DNA of 8,354 nucleotides from CAYRNC01 sp964425645 (GTDB taxonomy: Bacteria > Bacillota > Clostridia > Peptostreptococcales > Anaerovoracaceae): the NCBI GenBank assembly GCA_964425645.1, contig CAYRNC010000075.1, forward strand, positions 1 to 8,354. Reading direction: 5' to 3'. Positions 1-6,507 of the stretch are shown in pieces; position 1 is the stretch's first letter, and every line of letters starts with the position of its first letter. Position numbers and translations under genes: made by a program. Under the pieces are notes generated by a model. It saw only the letters and a program-made list of their open reading frames with translations, was not told where the DNA came from and made no database searches.

Positions 1-318
1 CTCCAAATGAAGCTGATGACATATGCCGTTTCCCGGCTTAGAGTATAAGATTCCATGACGTTTAGCCGCACTCTTTATAAATTCATGATCATCAGCATTT
101 TCAAATCCTGTTTGCAGCGTGTTATGATCGATATAAGCGACAGAGAGCTCTGTTTTAATGTTGTCAACATTCATGGCCTCAAGCTGCAGATAAACCATGG
201 TCCCCGTGGAATCCTGAGTAAGCGTTTGATCGATGCGAACGGTGATTTCTTCACCGGGTTTAAGTTCACCTGAAATCAAATGATCTTTCAATATTTTGTA
301 AGTAACCGTACCCTTCAT
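1..318 (-). CDS. Aconitate hydratase (aconitase), N-terminal part, runs off left edge
   Basis: The first 106 codons of an aconitase-family protein; the rest lies outside the window. Aconitase interconverts citrate and isocitrate in the cytoplasm using a [4Fe-4S] cluster. Seen here: an N-terminal stretch KILKDHLISG, the segment RIDQTLTQDSTGT (about residues 29-41), IDHNTLQTGFENADDH (63-78) and SKPGNGICHQLHLE (93-106), all typical of the N-terminal aconitase domain. The cluster-binding cysteines lie further downstream and are not visible. The ATG at 318 was chosen because AGGAAGG sits just upstream; an in-frame ATG at 336 would lie upstream of that site and inside the inverted repeat. It has its own promoter and probable operator. 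A homoaconitase or isopropylmalate dehydratase relative is possible, but the HNTLQTGFENADDH segment favours the roughly 640-residue clostridial type of aconitase. The link to the neighbouring corrinoid genes is unclear. Confidence 0.9.
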   Translation of the reverse strand, partial: MKGTVTYKILKDHLISGELKPGEEITVRIDQTLTQDSTGTMVYLQLEAMNVDNIKTELSVAYIDHNTLQTGFENADDHEFIKSAAKRHGILYSKPGNGICHQLHLE

Positions 319-334
319 TCTTGTACCCTTCCTC

Positions 335-360
335 ATAATTGTATTTTTGTATACAATTAT
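335..360. promoter_or_regulatory. Inverted repeat over the aconitase promoter, probable operator
   Basis: ATAATTGTAT (335-344) and ATACAATTAT (351-360) are perfect 10-bp inverted arms with a 6-bp spacer. Overlapping them is a shorter perfect palindrome, TTGTATACAA (347-356). The repeat covers the -10 box and the predicted transcription start, where a bound repressor would block RNA polymerase. TTGTATACAA resembles operators of some GntR-family regulators. The ATAA-N7-TTAT dyad described for CcpC, the citrate-responsive aconitase regulator of Bacillus, is not present with that spacing. The regulator is therefore unknown. There is no T-run, so a terminator is unlikely. Confidence 0.6.
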
Positions 361-385
361 ACAACCTGTGCTGTGCTTTCGTCAA
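356..385 (-). promoter_or_regulatory. Sigma-A type promoter of the aconitase gene
   Basis: Read on the minus strand, TTGACG (380-385) is followed after 18 bp by TATAAT (356-361), a near-consensus -35/-10 pair. The predicted start is near 349, giving a leader of about 30 nt before the ATG at 318. It is the clearest housekeeping promoter in the window and lies wholly in the 83-bp gap after the RACo-like gene. Confidence 0.75.
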
Positions 386-401
386 GCTAATACGGTAGGA
401 G

Positions 402-2063
402 CTAATCAAATTCCATGGACTTAAGGTATTCGTCAGAAAACCCTGAGCAGGCGGTAAGCTCGACATGAGTGATTTCCCCTGCAAGCTTTTCCGCTATTTT
501 TCGTGACTTTTTGGACAGTAAAGCCATGGCGGCGCCTACTCCGGCAGCATTACCTTCAAATACTATTCTATCACGGTCTACGCCCGGTAAAAGGCCGATC
601 GTCAATGCGCTTTCGATGTTTATATATCTTCCGAATATCCCTGCAAGATGAACATGGAGAATATCTTCTTGTGCAGAATCCATCTGCATAAGCATAATAT
701 TAATGCCGGCACGGATCGCAGCTTTTGCCAATTGCACTTCACGAATATCTTTTTGTGTTATTACGATATCCTCGCATTCATCGTTAAAGGCTAAAACGAA
801 TTCTTCCCCGTTTCTTCCTTTACGAAAACGCTTTCTGACCGCTTCCGAAATTTCTTTTTTATCAATGTATTCCGGTTTTATGAGCTTACCTGTTTTATCA
901 ATCAAGCCTAAACGAATCATCTGTGAAACAGCATCGATTATTCCCGATCCGCAAATGCCTTTTGCCATACCCCCGCCTATTACATCGGCTTCAACATCTT
1001 CATCAATTCTAACCTTTTCGATAGCACCATCTGAAGCCCTCATTCCTTGATAAATAGAAGCCCCTTCAAATGCAGGCCCCGCCGCTGTTGAACAGGCAAG
1101 CATCCGTCCGTTTCCTGCAAGCACTATTTCTCCGTTCGTCCCTATATCGATCAAAAGATGAATTTTATCATCGCATCTTTGATTTGCGCTTTTGATTATA
1201 TCGGTTGCTAAAATACCTGCGGTAATATCCGAGCCCACATGTCCGGCAATATTCGGCATCAAATAAAAACGCGTACATACATTCCCTGCAAGCCCAACAC
1301 CATTGGCACTGCCGGAGACGCTATTTTTAAACGCAGGTGAAAACGGTGAAAAGGCCAGTCCGGCAGGGTTGATACCAAGGAATAAATGGCTCATCGTCGT
1401 ATTTCCGACAATCACATATTCATATACATTGTTTAATTTTATGTCGAACCTGTCAGCCAGTTTCACGGCTATGTAATTTAGGCAATCAATTATCTCCTTG
1501 TGAAGAAGTCTTAAATTAGCTTCCTTTTCTGCTGCAAAAGCGATCCTCGAGATAACGTCCGCACCGTGCAGGCCTTGGGGGTTAAATTCCGCGGCGGTCC
1601 CTATCAGTTTAGCGGCCGAAAGATCCCACAGATAAGCTGAAACGGTGGTTGTCCCTATATCAAATGCTACTCCGTAGCACTCTTTTTTTAAGTGTTCCGA
1701 TCCAATGCGAGTCTCGCTTAATCCCCCATCGGGTATGAAGCCATCAGGCAGTGAAAATAGTTTGGATTTTCTTTCGGCAGCCTCTTTAAACGTCGTCACT
1801 AAAACAACGGTATCAGTAAGAGGTTTAAACCTGCACGCAAGCCTGTATCCGTCTCTAAGTTCAGATGACGTAAACTTGGCAATTTCTTTTTCATCCGGTA
1901 TACCGATATTTCCTTCAATCAATTTTATAATGCATTTACCGCAGGTTCCGCTTCCCCCGCAATTACCGTCAATCGGTACTCCCGCTTTTTCAGCTAAATC
2001 CAATACGGTTTCTCCCTGCTTAAACCTGAGGCTTATAGCCTGCGGTAAAAAGGTTATGTTCAT
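402..2063 (-). CDS. RACo-like reductive activator of corrinoid proteins ([2Fe-2S] plus ASKHA ATPase)
   Basis: A 553-residue protein that probably uses ATP and low-potential electrons to return inactive Co(II) corrinoid to active Co(I) in a corrinoid methyl-transfer protein. Residues 1-85 form a plant-type ferredoxin domain with C35, C41, C44 (in CGGSGTCGKC) and C77. From about residue 130 comes the ASKHA (DUF4445-type) ATPase fold: DIGTTT (135-140), DIGTNGE (306-312), a TAAGPAFEG segment (326-334), GICGSG (369-374) and a C-terminal LAGIFGRYIN. Only about 45 residues join the two parts, fewer than I recall for RACo/AcsV of acetogens (about 630-650 residues), so a middle domain appears to be missing. 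The ATG at 2063 is preferred over an in-frame TTG at 2075, because GGAGGG (2068-2073) lies between them as its ribosome-binding site. It starts 17 nt after the gene upstream, so the two are probably co-transcribed. Which corrinoid protein it serves is not shown here. Confidence 0.88.
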   Translation of the reverse strand: MNITFLPQAISLRFKQGETVLDLAEKAGVPIDGNCGGSGTCGKCIIKLIEGNIGIPDEKEIAKFTSSELRDGYRLACRFKPLTDTVVLVTTFKEAAERKSKLFSLPDGFIPDGGLSETRIGSEHLKKECYGVAFDIGTTTVSAYLWDLSAAKLIGTAAEFNPQGLHGADVISRIAFAAEKEANLRLLHKEIIDCLNYIAVKLADRFDIKLNNVYEYVIVGNTTMSHLFLGINPAGLAFSPFSPAFKNSVSGSANGVGLAGNVCTRFYLMPNIAGHVGSDITAGILATDIIKSANQRCDDKIHLLIDIGTNGEIVLAGNGRMLACSTAAGPAFEGASIYQGMRASDGAIEKVRIDEDVEADVIGGGMAKGICGSGIIDAVSQMIRLGLIDKTGKLIKPEYIDKKEISEAVRKRFRKGRNGEEFVLAFNDECEDIVITQKDIREVQLAKAAIRAGINIMLMQMDSAQEDILHVHLAGIFGRYINIESALTIGLLPGVDRDRIVFEGNAAGVGAAMALLSKKSRKIAEKLAGEITHVELTACSGFSDEYLKSMEFD

Positions 2064-2080
2064 AACACCCTCCAAGGTTT

Positions 2081-2770
2081 TTATTCATATGATAATTTAC
2101 AGAAATTGCAGCCTGCTGCATTGCCGACACAATCTGCACAGCTACGCATTGGCAGAGCGCGAGGATCGGTGACGACAAGAAATAATCCGACGCAGCTTTT
2201 TGGGGGGACAATGACGCCGGATTCTTTTACACTTATCCCCAGCTTTTGTGCATTTAATACCTTAAAAAAATCTATTGACTGCTTAATATCCATACCATAC
2301 AGGCCAGGCCCGAATTTATCCGATAAATACAGGCTGTTTCCTAAGGAATCCGGATGAATGTTTTCAATTTCCTTGATGATGTATGTTTTCAACAAATCCG
2401 CGGCTGCTTCGACATACGCCGTCCCCCATATATCGGCAAGCAGCTTATCCATAATATTATCGTCTTCGGAAAACAGGCATTCCCCTGCAGTCAGCAAATA
2501 AATATAAACTGCTTTAACCGTCCTGTCTTTAATCCTTTCAAAAGCTTTGCATGTAAAAATGCTGCCGCCTATCTCAATTTTGCCCCCGGAATAAACATCC
2601 CGGCCATAAGAAGATACGACGGCTTTAATGCCTACACCTTCTAACCCGGACTTCCTTATATTCATCGCCTGTTCTAACATTCTTTTATCGCCCGCGCAAA
2701 AGCGAACTAAGTATCCCCGGGCCTTTTTGCATACTTCTTTTTCGTCTATAAAAATAAGTCGGTTTTTCAT
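2081..2770 (-). CDS. MetH activation-domain-like protein with C-terminal four-cysteine motif
   Basis: A 229-residue protein that resembles the C-terminal reactivation domain of B12-dependent methionine synthase, the part that binds AdoMet during reductive methylation of inactive cobalamin. The key signature is FGPGLYGM (153-160), followed by a region ending in KSCVGLFLVV (191-200). The preceding segment, about 85-130, resembles the helical part of that fold. The C-terminus carries C211, C214, C221 and C224 (CX2CX6CX2C), which could hold a metal or Fe-S cluster; this is absent from MetH and seen in stand-alone relatives. There is no catalytic methyltransferase domain. The ATG at 2770 is the only plausible start, since a stop codon lies nine codons upstream, but its ribosome-binding site is weak. 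It directly precedes the RACo-like gene, which supports a joint role in corrinoid reactivation. The exact reaction is unknown. Confidence 0.75.
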   Translation of the reverse strand: MKNRLIFIDEKEVCKKARGYLVRFCAGDKRMLEQAMNIRKSGLEGVGIKAVVSSYGRDVYSGGKIEIGGSIFTCKAFERIKDRTVKAVYIYLLTAGECLFSEDDNIMDKLLADIWGTAYVEAAADLLKTYIIKEIENIHPDSLGNSLYLSDKFGPGLYGMDIKQSIDFFKVLNAQKLGISVKESGVIVPPKSCVGLFLVVTDPRALPMRSCADCVGNAAGCNFCKLSYE

Positions 2771-2876
2771 TGCTTTCTTTTCGCTTCTGTTCCTTTATCA
2801 ACCTTGCCCATTTTAGAATTGTTTAACATCCGGGAATTATAATAACGTCGATAGCATCATTTGTAAAGCACATCCC

Positions 2877-3647
2877 CTATTCTCTTAAAATCGGATGAAT
2901 GTACCTGCCCTTATTAACAGTTGTTTTACCATATTGGATGGCAGCCTCGGGACATCTTTGAATACATGCCATACACTGTGTGCATATGCTTCCGAACACC
3001 GGCCTGTTTATAACTTTTATATTATCCACAGGACATACTTTCTCACAAAGACCGCAGGCGGTGCAGGCAGCTGTTGCATAAAATTTGTCCGGCTTCATTC
3101 CAAACTTGTTAAAGACGGGATTTATAACTGTTGTCAAAAGGGCGGGAAATGTTCCTTTTGTAACATCGAAGACACCCCTGCTCTGTTTTTGAATACTATT
3201 TATAATATAGCCGATTCGTTCATCAGCCTCTACAAGCTTCTTTTTTTCTATATTCTCGGTATCTACATCGTTTAAAATAATGTAATTATTGGGCATGATC
3301 AGGGAGAACCCGCTGTGAAGTGTCATCCCTTTTTTTCTCATCTCTTTTTTCAACACACCCATTGTGTTTCCTATATTCTGACTGCAGGTTGCGACGGAAT
3401 ATATGAAATGATCCTTATAATTTGGTAAGGATAATCTCCGTATGAACTCAATCACCATAAAAGGAGGGGCCCATGCGTAGACCGGATAAACAAACCCTAC
3501 AGATTCACCAGCCTCAAGAAAGTATTCGAGCTTTTTATCCTTTCGCTTCATCTCATCCGGGATACAATACACTGAGTCGCCGCTTGTTTCAGCTATTTTT
3601 TGTGCCGCATAAAACGAGTTTCCTGTGCCGGAAAAATAGAATATCAT
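2877..3647 (-). CDS. EFR1-family ferrodoxin (flavodoxin-like domain plus two [4Fe-4S] clusters)
   Basis: A 256-residue soluble electron carrier. The N-terminus opens with IFYFSGTGNS, the FMN phosphate-binding loop of flavodoxins (SGTGNS, residues 6-11), followed by VYPVYAWAPP (53-62). The C-terminal part has two bacterial ferredoxin motifs: C195, C198, C201, C205 and C222, C225, C228, C232, each of the CX2CX2CX3CP form. This domain order is that of the EFR1 family, whose partners are mostly unknown. The ATG at 3647 has AAGGAGG (3654-3660) at good distance. Its leader contains the terminator of 4hbD, so it probably has only low read-through expression or a promoter I could not find. It precedes the corrinoid-activation pair by 106 bp and could supply low-potential electrons to the RACo-like protein, but that is inference from position. 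Confidence 0.88.
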   Translation of the reverse strand: MIFYFSGTGNSFYAAQKIAETSGDSVYCIPDEMKRKDKKLEYFLEAGESVGFVYPVYAWAPPFMVIEFIRRLSLPNYKDHFIYSVATCSQNIGNTMGVLKKEMRKKGMTLHSGFSLIMPNNYIILNDVDTENIEKKKLVEADERIGYIINSIQKQSRGVFDVTKGTFPALLTTVINPVFNKFGMKPDKFYATAACTACGLCEKVCPVDNIKVINRPVFGSICTQCMACIQRCPEAAIQYGKTTVNKGRYIHPILRE

Positions 3648-3661
3648 CCCATGCCTCCTTT

Positions 3662-3717
3662 AAAAAAACCGGATAAAGGATCTTCGGCTGCTTTATGCCT
3701 TAGTCGCTGTTATCCGG
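3662..3717 (-). terminator. Rho-independent terminator after 4hbD, with a large structured loop
   Basis: On the minus strand CCGGATAA (3710-3717) pairs with TTATCCGG (3669-3676), and seven Ts follow (3662-3668). Flanking A-T and one G-U pair can lengthen the stem. The loop is 33 nt, unusually large, and may fold further through AAGG/CCTT. It begins about 27 nt after the 4hbD stop. The T-run ends directly before the EFR1 ribosome-binding site, so it also lies in that gene's leader and could act as an attenuator. Confidence 0.75.
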
Positions 3718-3744
3718 CTTTTCTTTCAAAACGCTGTTATTAAA

Positions 3745-4863
3745 TTAATACAGATTAGCAAAAATCTTTCTGATTTCATTTCTGTCTAAAAAGACGTAGT
3801 TATTGGCTAGAAGTCTTTGCTGATTGGCTATCGTGCTGTCTGTAAATTCATCAATTTGAGCCTGGGTCATTCCGTATTCTCTTAAAGGTTTTTTAGCGAT
3901 TAACTTACCTAAGAAAACATCCAATTCTTCATACACATCATCTTTTGGACCGCAACCCAATGCATCGGCAAATATCCTAGTAGCCTGGACTATCTTTCCT
4001 TCAGGGTCCTTGCGCATATACATTTTAAATACTTCCGTAAAGAACTGATAGTTTGCTTCGCCGTGGGGCACGTGAAAAGCGCCGCCTATCGAATAAGATA
4101 AAGCATGAACGGCGGCACATCCGGCATTGCCGAAAGCTATCCCCGCATAATTCGATGCAAGAACAAATTCCTTCAGATGCTTGAATCTGTTATCCTCTCC
4201 ATCGGCAACTATTCTCTTATATCCGTCCATAATCATTTTGATTGCCTCAAGGGAGTACATTTCCGTAAAAGTCGATGCCTTGGGTGAAAGGTAAGATTCA
4301 ATTGCGTGAATCAATGCGTCGACTGAGCTCGTTACAAAAAATTTGTACGGCAGCCCCTTTATGGTCTCGGGAACTAAAACAGCAATATCCGCATAGGTTT
4401 CATCTACCGCAATACCTTTCTTGGTATTTAACGATTTAAGTTCTGCAATAGCAACATTGGTAACTTCGCTGCCTGTTCCGCAAGTGGTTGGAACGGCTAT
4501 AAGCTGCTTTTTCTTAACGGGAGCAACTTTGCCGGTAAACAGGTCGAGAGATTTTTCAGGAACATCCAAAGCAAGGATCTTGCAAATATCCACTATAGTT
4601 CCCCCGCCGAAAGCGATGATGCGATCAAAATCATATTTTTGCATTTCCTTTGAAATGGCATCTATCATTTCGTCCGAGGGTTCTCCTGAACCGAATTTCT
4701 CCTGAAAAATCACATTGGTTTCCACATCCAATGGTTTCATATAGGGTGTGTAAAGCCATTCATTGGTCAATACAAGATCTTTTTTTCCCACATGAAATTC
4801 ATCGTGAAATTCTTTAAATGTATCAAAATAAAATATCTTTGGGACGACCCTTAATGCTAACAT
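3745..4863 (-). CDS. 4hbD: 4-hydroxybutyrate dehydrogenase (iron-type alcohol dehydrogenase family)
   Basis: A 372-residue NAD(H)-dependent enzyme that reduces succinate semialdehyde to 4-hydroxybutyrate. Family features: the nucleotide-binding GGGT (86-89) with D92, the PTTCGTGSEVTN segment (125-136), and metal ligands D182, H186, H253 and H267 of the iron-containing alcohol dehydrogenase fold. Length and sequence agree with 4HbD of C. kluyveri (about 371 residues) as I remember it. Two ATGs are possible. The one at 4863 is chosen because AAGGAGGT (4871-4878) lies 7-8 nt away, whereas the ATG at 4869 sits almost on top of that site and would add only two residues. It starts 22 nt after the abfT stop in the same operon and is its last gene, followed by a terminator. 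The succinate semialdehyde source (SucD, or GABA transamination) is not in the window. Confidence 0.93.
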   Translation of the reverse strand: MLALRVVPKIFYFDTFKEFHDEFHVGKKDLVLTNEWLYTPYMKPLDVETNVIFQEKFGSGEPSDEMIDAISKEMQKYDFDRIIAFGGGTIVDICKILALDVPEKSLDLFTGKVAPVKKKQLIAVPTTCGTGSEVTNVAIAELKSLNTKKGIAVDETYADIAVLVPETIKGLPYKFFVTSSVDALIHAIESYLSPKASTFTEMYSLEAIKMIMDGYKRIVADGEDNRFKHLKEFVLASNYAGIAFGNAGCAAVHALSYSIGGAFHVPHGEANYQFFTEVFKMYMRKDPEGKIVQATRIFADALGCGPKDDVYEELDVFLGKLIAKKPLREYGMTQAQIDEFTDSTIANQQRLLANNYVFLDRNEIRKIFANLY

Positions 4864-4870
4864 GCTCATT

Positions 4871-4878
4871 ACCTCCTT
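4871..4878 (-). promoter_or_regulatory. Ribosome-binding site that decides the 4hbD start
   Basis: AAGGAGGT on the minus strand. It is only 1-2 nt from the ATG at 4869 but 7-8 nt from the ATG at 4863, so the second ATG is the likelier start. Confidence 0.7.
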
Positions 4879-4885
4879 AACTTAA

Positions 4886-6196
4886 TCAATATTTTTCATG
4901 GAACCTTTTTTCAAACTCCATAGCCAGTTCATCCCTTACATTTGGATGGGCAATATCAATTAGATTTCTGGCCCTTTCCCTGAGACATTTTCCCTTTAGG
5001 GGAGCGATCCCATATTCCGTTATAACGTAATCCACATCATTTCTAGATGTGGTGACAGGTGCTCCTTTTTCCACAAAAGAAACGATTTTTGATATCATGG
5101 TTCCATCTCTTTTAACTGTCATTGAAGGCATAGCAATTATAGCCTTGCCCCCCTCTGCCATCGCAGTACCTCTGACGAAATCAACCTGGCCGCCTACTGC
5201 AGAAAATTGTCTTAATCCCATAGCCTCTGAAACAACCTGTCCTTGCAGGTCGACTTCTATAGCAGAGTTAATCGATACCATTTTATGCTGTTTCATAATT
5301 ATTGCAGGGTGGTTTGTATAATCCACTGTCTTAAGCTCCAATACCGGATTATTGTGGGCAAAATCATACAGCTTTTTACTTCCCATAAGGAATGTTACTG
5401 TCATTTTCTCTTTATCGAAATTCTTGTGTTTTCCGGTGATTACACCTTTCTCATAAAGTGCCAGCGTTCCGTCGGAAATCATTTCAGAATGTATGCCAAG
5501 ATCCTTCTTATCACCCAAAAACAGCATAACTGCATCAGGTATACCTCCGATACCTAACTGTAAGGTAGATCNNNNNNNNNNAATTAAAGAAGCACAGTGG
5601 CTCCCGATTTTTTCTTCAACCTCTGTTATCTTGCCTTGTTTAGATTCAAAAAGTGGAACCGAGGCTTCAACAATGTGGTCAAAATCATCCACATGTACCA
5701 TTTCACCGATGGTCCTCGGCATTTGATCGTTTATCTGAACAATTACGGTTCTTGCAGACTTAACAGCCTGCCAAGTGTAATCCACAGAGGTTCCCAAACT
5801 GCAAAACCCCTTATCGTCGGGTGGTGTTGCCTGGATCATCGCCACATCACATCTTAATTTACCCTCGCGTATCAATTTAGGTATCTCATGAAAAAACGCA
5901 GGTGTAAAATCCGCTCTGCCCTCCTCAATGGCACCTCTAGTATTGGCACTTACGAATAAAGGATTGGCCCTAAAATGTTTTTCCATTCCGGGGAGCGCAT
6001 AACTTCCGCTTCCCAAACTAACCATATGCTTAATTTCAACATTGCGATACTGTTCTTTGTTGGCCACCATGGCTTCGACCAACACCGGAGGCTCTCCCAC
6101 ACAATGGGCCAGCACCACGACGTCACCGCTTCTGATGTTTTTTACAGCCTCGTTTGGAGTGCATAATTTCCTCTTATAATCCTCTTTCCAGCTCAA
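4886..6196 (-). CDS. abfT: 4-hydroxybutyrate CoA-transferase
   Basis: About 436 residues, including four unknown ones at a sequence gap. It moves CoA from acetyl-CoA or a similar donor to 4-hydroxybutyrate, giving the 4-hydroxybutyryl-CoA that the dehydratase needs. Seen: the N-terminal acetyl-CoA hydrolase/transferase domain (about 1-200) with HCVGEPPVLVEAM (31-43), the LQLGIGGIPDAV segment (212-223), IHSEMISDG (235-243) with the catalytic glutamate at 238 in this numbering, then VGGQVDFVRG and the C-terminal TTSRNDVDYVITEYG. The match to the C. aminobutyricum AbfT / C. kluyveri Cat2 type is close over the whole length. The start is a TTG at 6196, supported by AAGGAGG 8 nt upstream, the absence of any in-frame ATG there, and the family's usual N-terminus (M-x-W-K-E). 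It overlaps the small CGGC gene by 23 nt, so translation is probably coupled. Confidence 0.93.
   Translation of the reverse strand: MSWKEDYKRKLCTPNEAVKNIRSGDVVVLAHCVGEPPVLVEAMVANKEQYRNVEIKHMVSLGSGSYALPGMEKHFRANPLFVSANTRGAIEEGRADFTPAFFHEIPKLIREGKLRCDVAMIQATPPDDKGFCSLGTSVDYTWQAVKSARTVIVQINDQMPRTIGEMVHVDDFDHIVEASVPLFESKQGKITEVEEKIGSHCASLIXXXXSTLQLGIGGIPDAVMLFLGDKKDLGIHSEMISDGTLALYEKGVITGKHKNFDKEKMTVTFLMGSKKLYDFAHNNPVLELKTVDYTNHPAIIMKQHKMVSINSAIEVDLQGQVVSEAMGLRQFSAVGGQVDFVRGTAMAEGGKAIIAMPSMTVKRDGTMISKIVSFVEKGAPVTTSRNDVDYVITEYGIAPLKGKCLRERARNLIDIAHPNVRDELAMEFEKRFHEKY
5572..5581. other. Assembly gap (10 Ns) inside abfT
   Basis: Ten Ns interrupt codons 206-209 of abfT, between CASLI and STLQLGIGG. 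The reading frame continues across them. The flanking bases make the fourth unknown codon NGA, which fits glycine (GGA). Ten is a common placeholder size, so the real gap length is uncertain. Confidence 0.95.
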
Positions 6197-6485
6197 ATGT
6201 TTTCCCTCCTTGCGAATTTTTTAAAAAATCCTCCAGCTTTTGAATTATATCTTCCATATGAGTCTCATCCCAAATTTTTATAAAGAAGTATCTGATTTCA
6301 TATTGTTCATAAGATGCACAACAATTTGGACAGCCGCCGATTATCAGCAGCAGGTCATATACACGACCTTCACTTGCATATTCAAATTCAACTCTGCCGG
6401 TAAAATGCTGCTCTATCTTATCTAACACATCCCCTCTCCGAAATCGTGGATTACAACCCCCGCAGAATTTTACCCCACATAACAT
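6174..6485 (-). CDS. Small cysteine-rich CGGC protein of unknown function
   Basis: A 103-residue soluble protein that I cannot assign to a named family. It starts with a KFCGGCNPRFRR motif (C8, C11; C3 lies just before) and has a second cysteine group GCPNCCA (C52, C55, C56) right after a hydrophobic strand LLLIIG (45-50). The rest (DKIEQHF, then EDIIQKLEDFLKN at the C-terminus) looks helical, so a small alpha/beta fold with two cysteine clusters facing each other is likely, perhaps redox-active or metal-binding. There is no signal peptide or membrane segment. GGAGGA (6491-6496) gives a good ribosome-binding site for the ATG at 6485. It lies between abfD and abfT and overlaps abfT by 23 nt, so it belongs to the 4HB operon. 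A role in protecting or building the AbfD cluster is possible but unproven. Confidence 0.8.
   Translation of the reverse strand: MLCGVKFCGGCNPRFRRGDVLDKIEQHFTGRVEFEYASEGRVYDLLLIIGGCPNCCASYEQYEIRYFFIKIWDETHMEDIIQKLEDFLKNSQGGKTFELERGL
6205..6211 (-). promoter_or_regulatory. Ribosome-binding site supporting the TTG start of abfT
   Basis: AAGGAGG on the minus strand, 8 nt before the TTG at 6196 and inside the last codons of the small CGGC gene. No in-frame ATG or GTG lies nearby. Confidence 0.75.
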
Positions 6486-6507
6486 AGATTTCCTCCGGAT
6501 TCTACAA

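Noticed and set aside
266..484. Minus-strand frame of 72 codons crossing the aconitase promoter
   Set aside because: It overlaps the end of the RACo-like gene and the start of aconitase in another frame and would run through the promoter and operator.
703..1050. Plus-strand open frame of 115 codons opposite the ATPase domain
   Set aside because: It is antisense to conserved ASKHA motifs and shows no feature of a real protein.
1705..2172. Plus-strand open frame of 155 codons over the RACo-like gene start
   Set aside because: It lies opposite two well-supported minus-strand genes, has no recognisable domain and no good ribosome-binding site. It is a shadow frame.
2771..2876. Promoter before the MetH-activation-like gene
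   Set aside because: A TATAAT is present on the minus strand, but the nearest -35 candidate (TTTACA) is 20 bp away, too far for a confident call. Nothing else was seen in this 106-bp gap.
2895..3275. Plus-strand open frame of 126 codons opposite the EFR1 gene
   Set aside because: It is antisense to the cysteine-rich ferredoxin region, and its own cysteines come from reading that composition backwards. No family is recognisable.
3648..3744. Second sigma-54 site before the EFR1 gene
   Set aside because: A GGCATAAAGCAGC stretch looks similar, but the GG-to-GC spacing is one base short and the TTGC half is missing.
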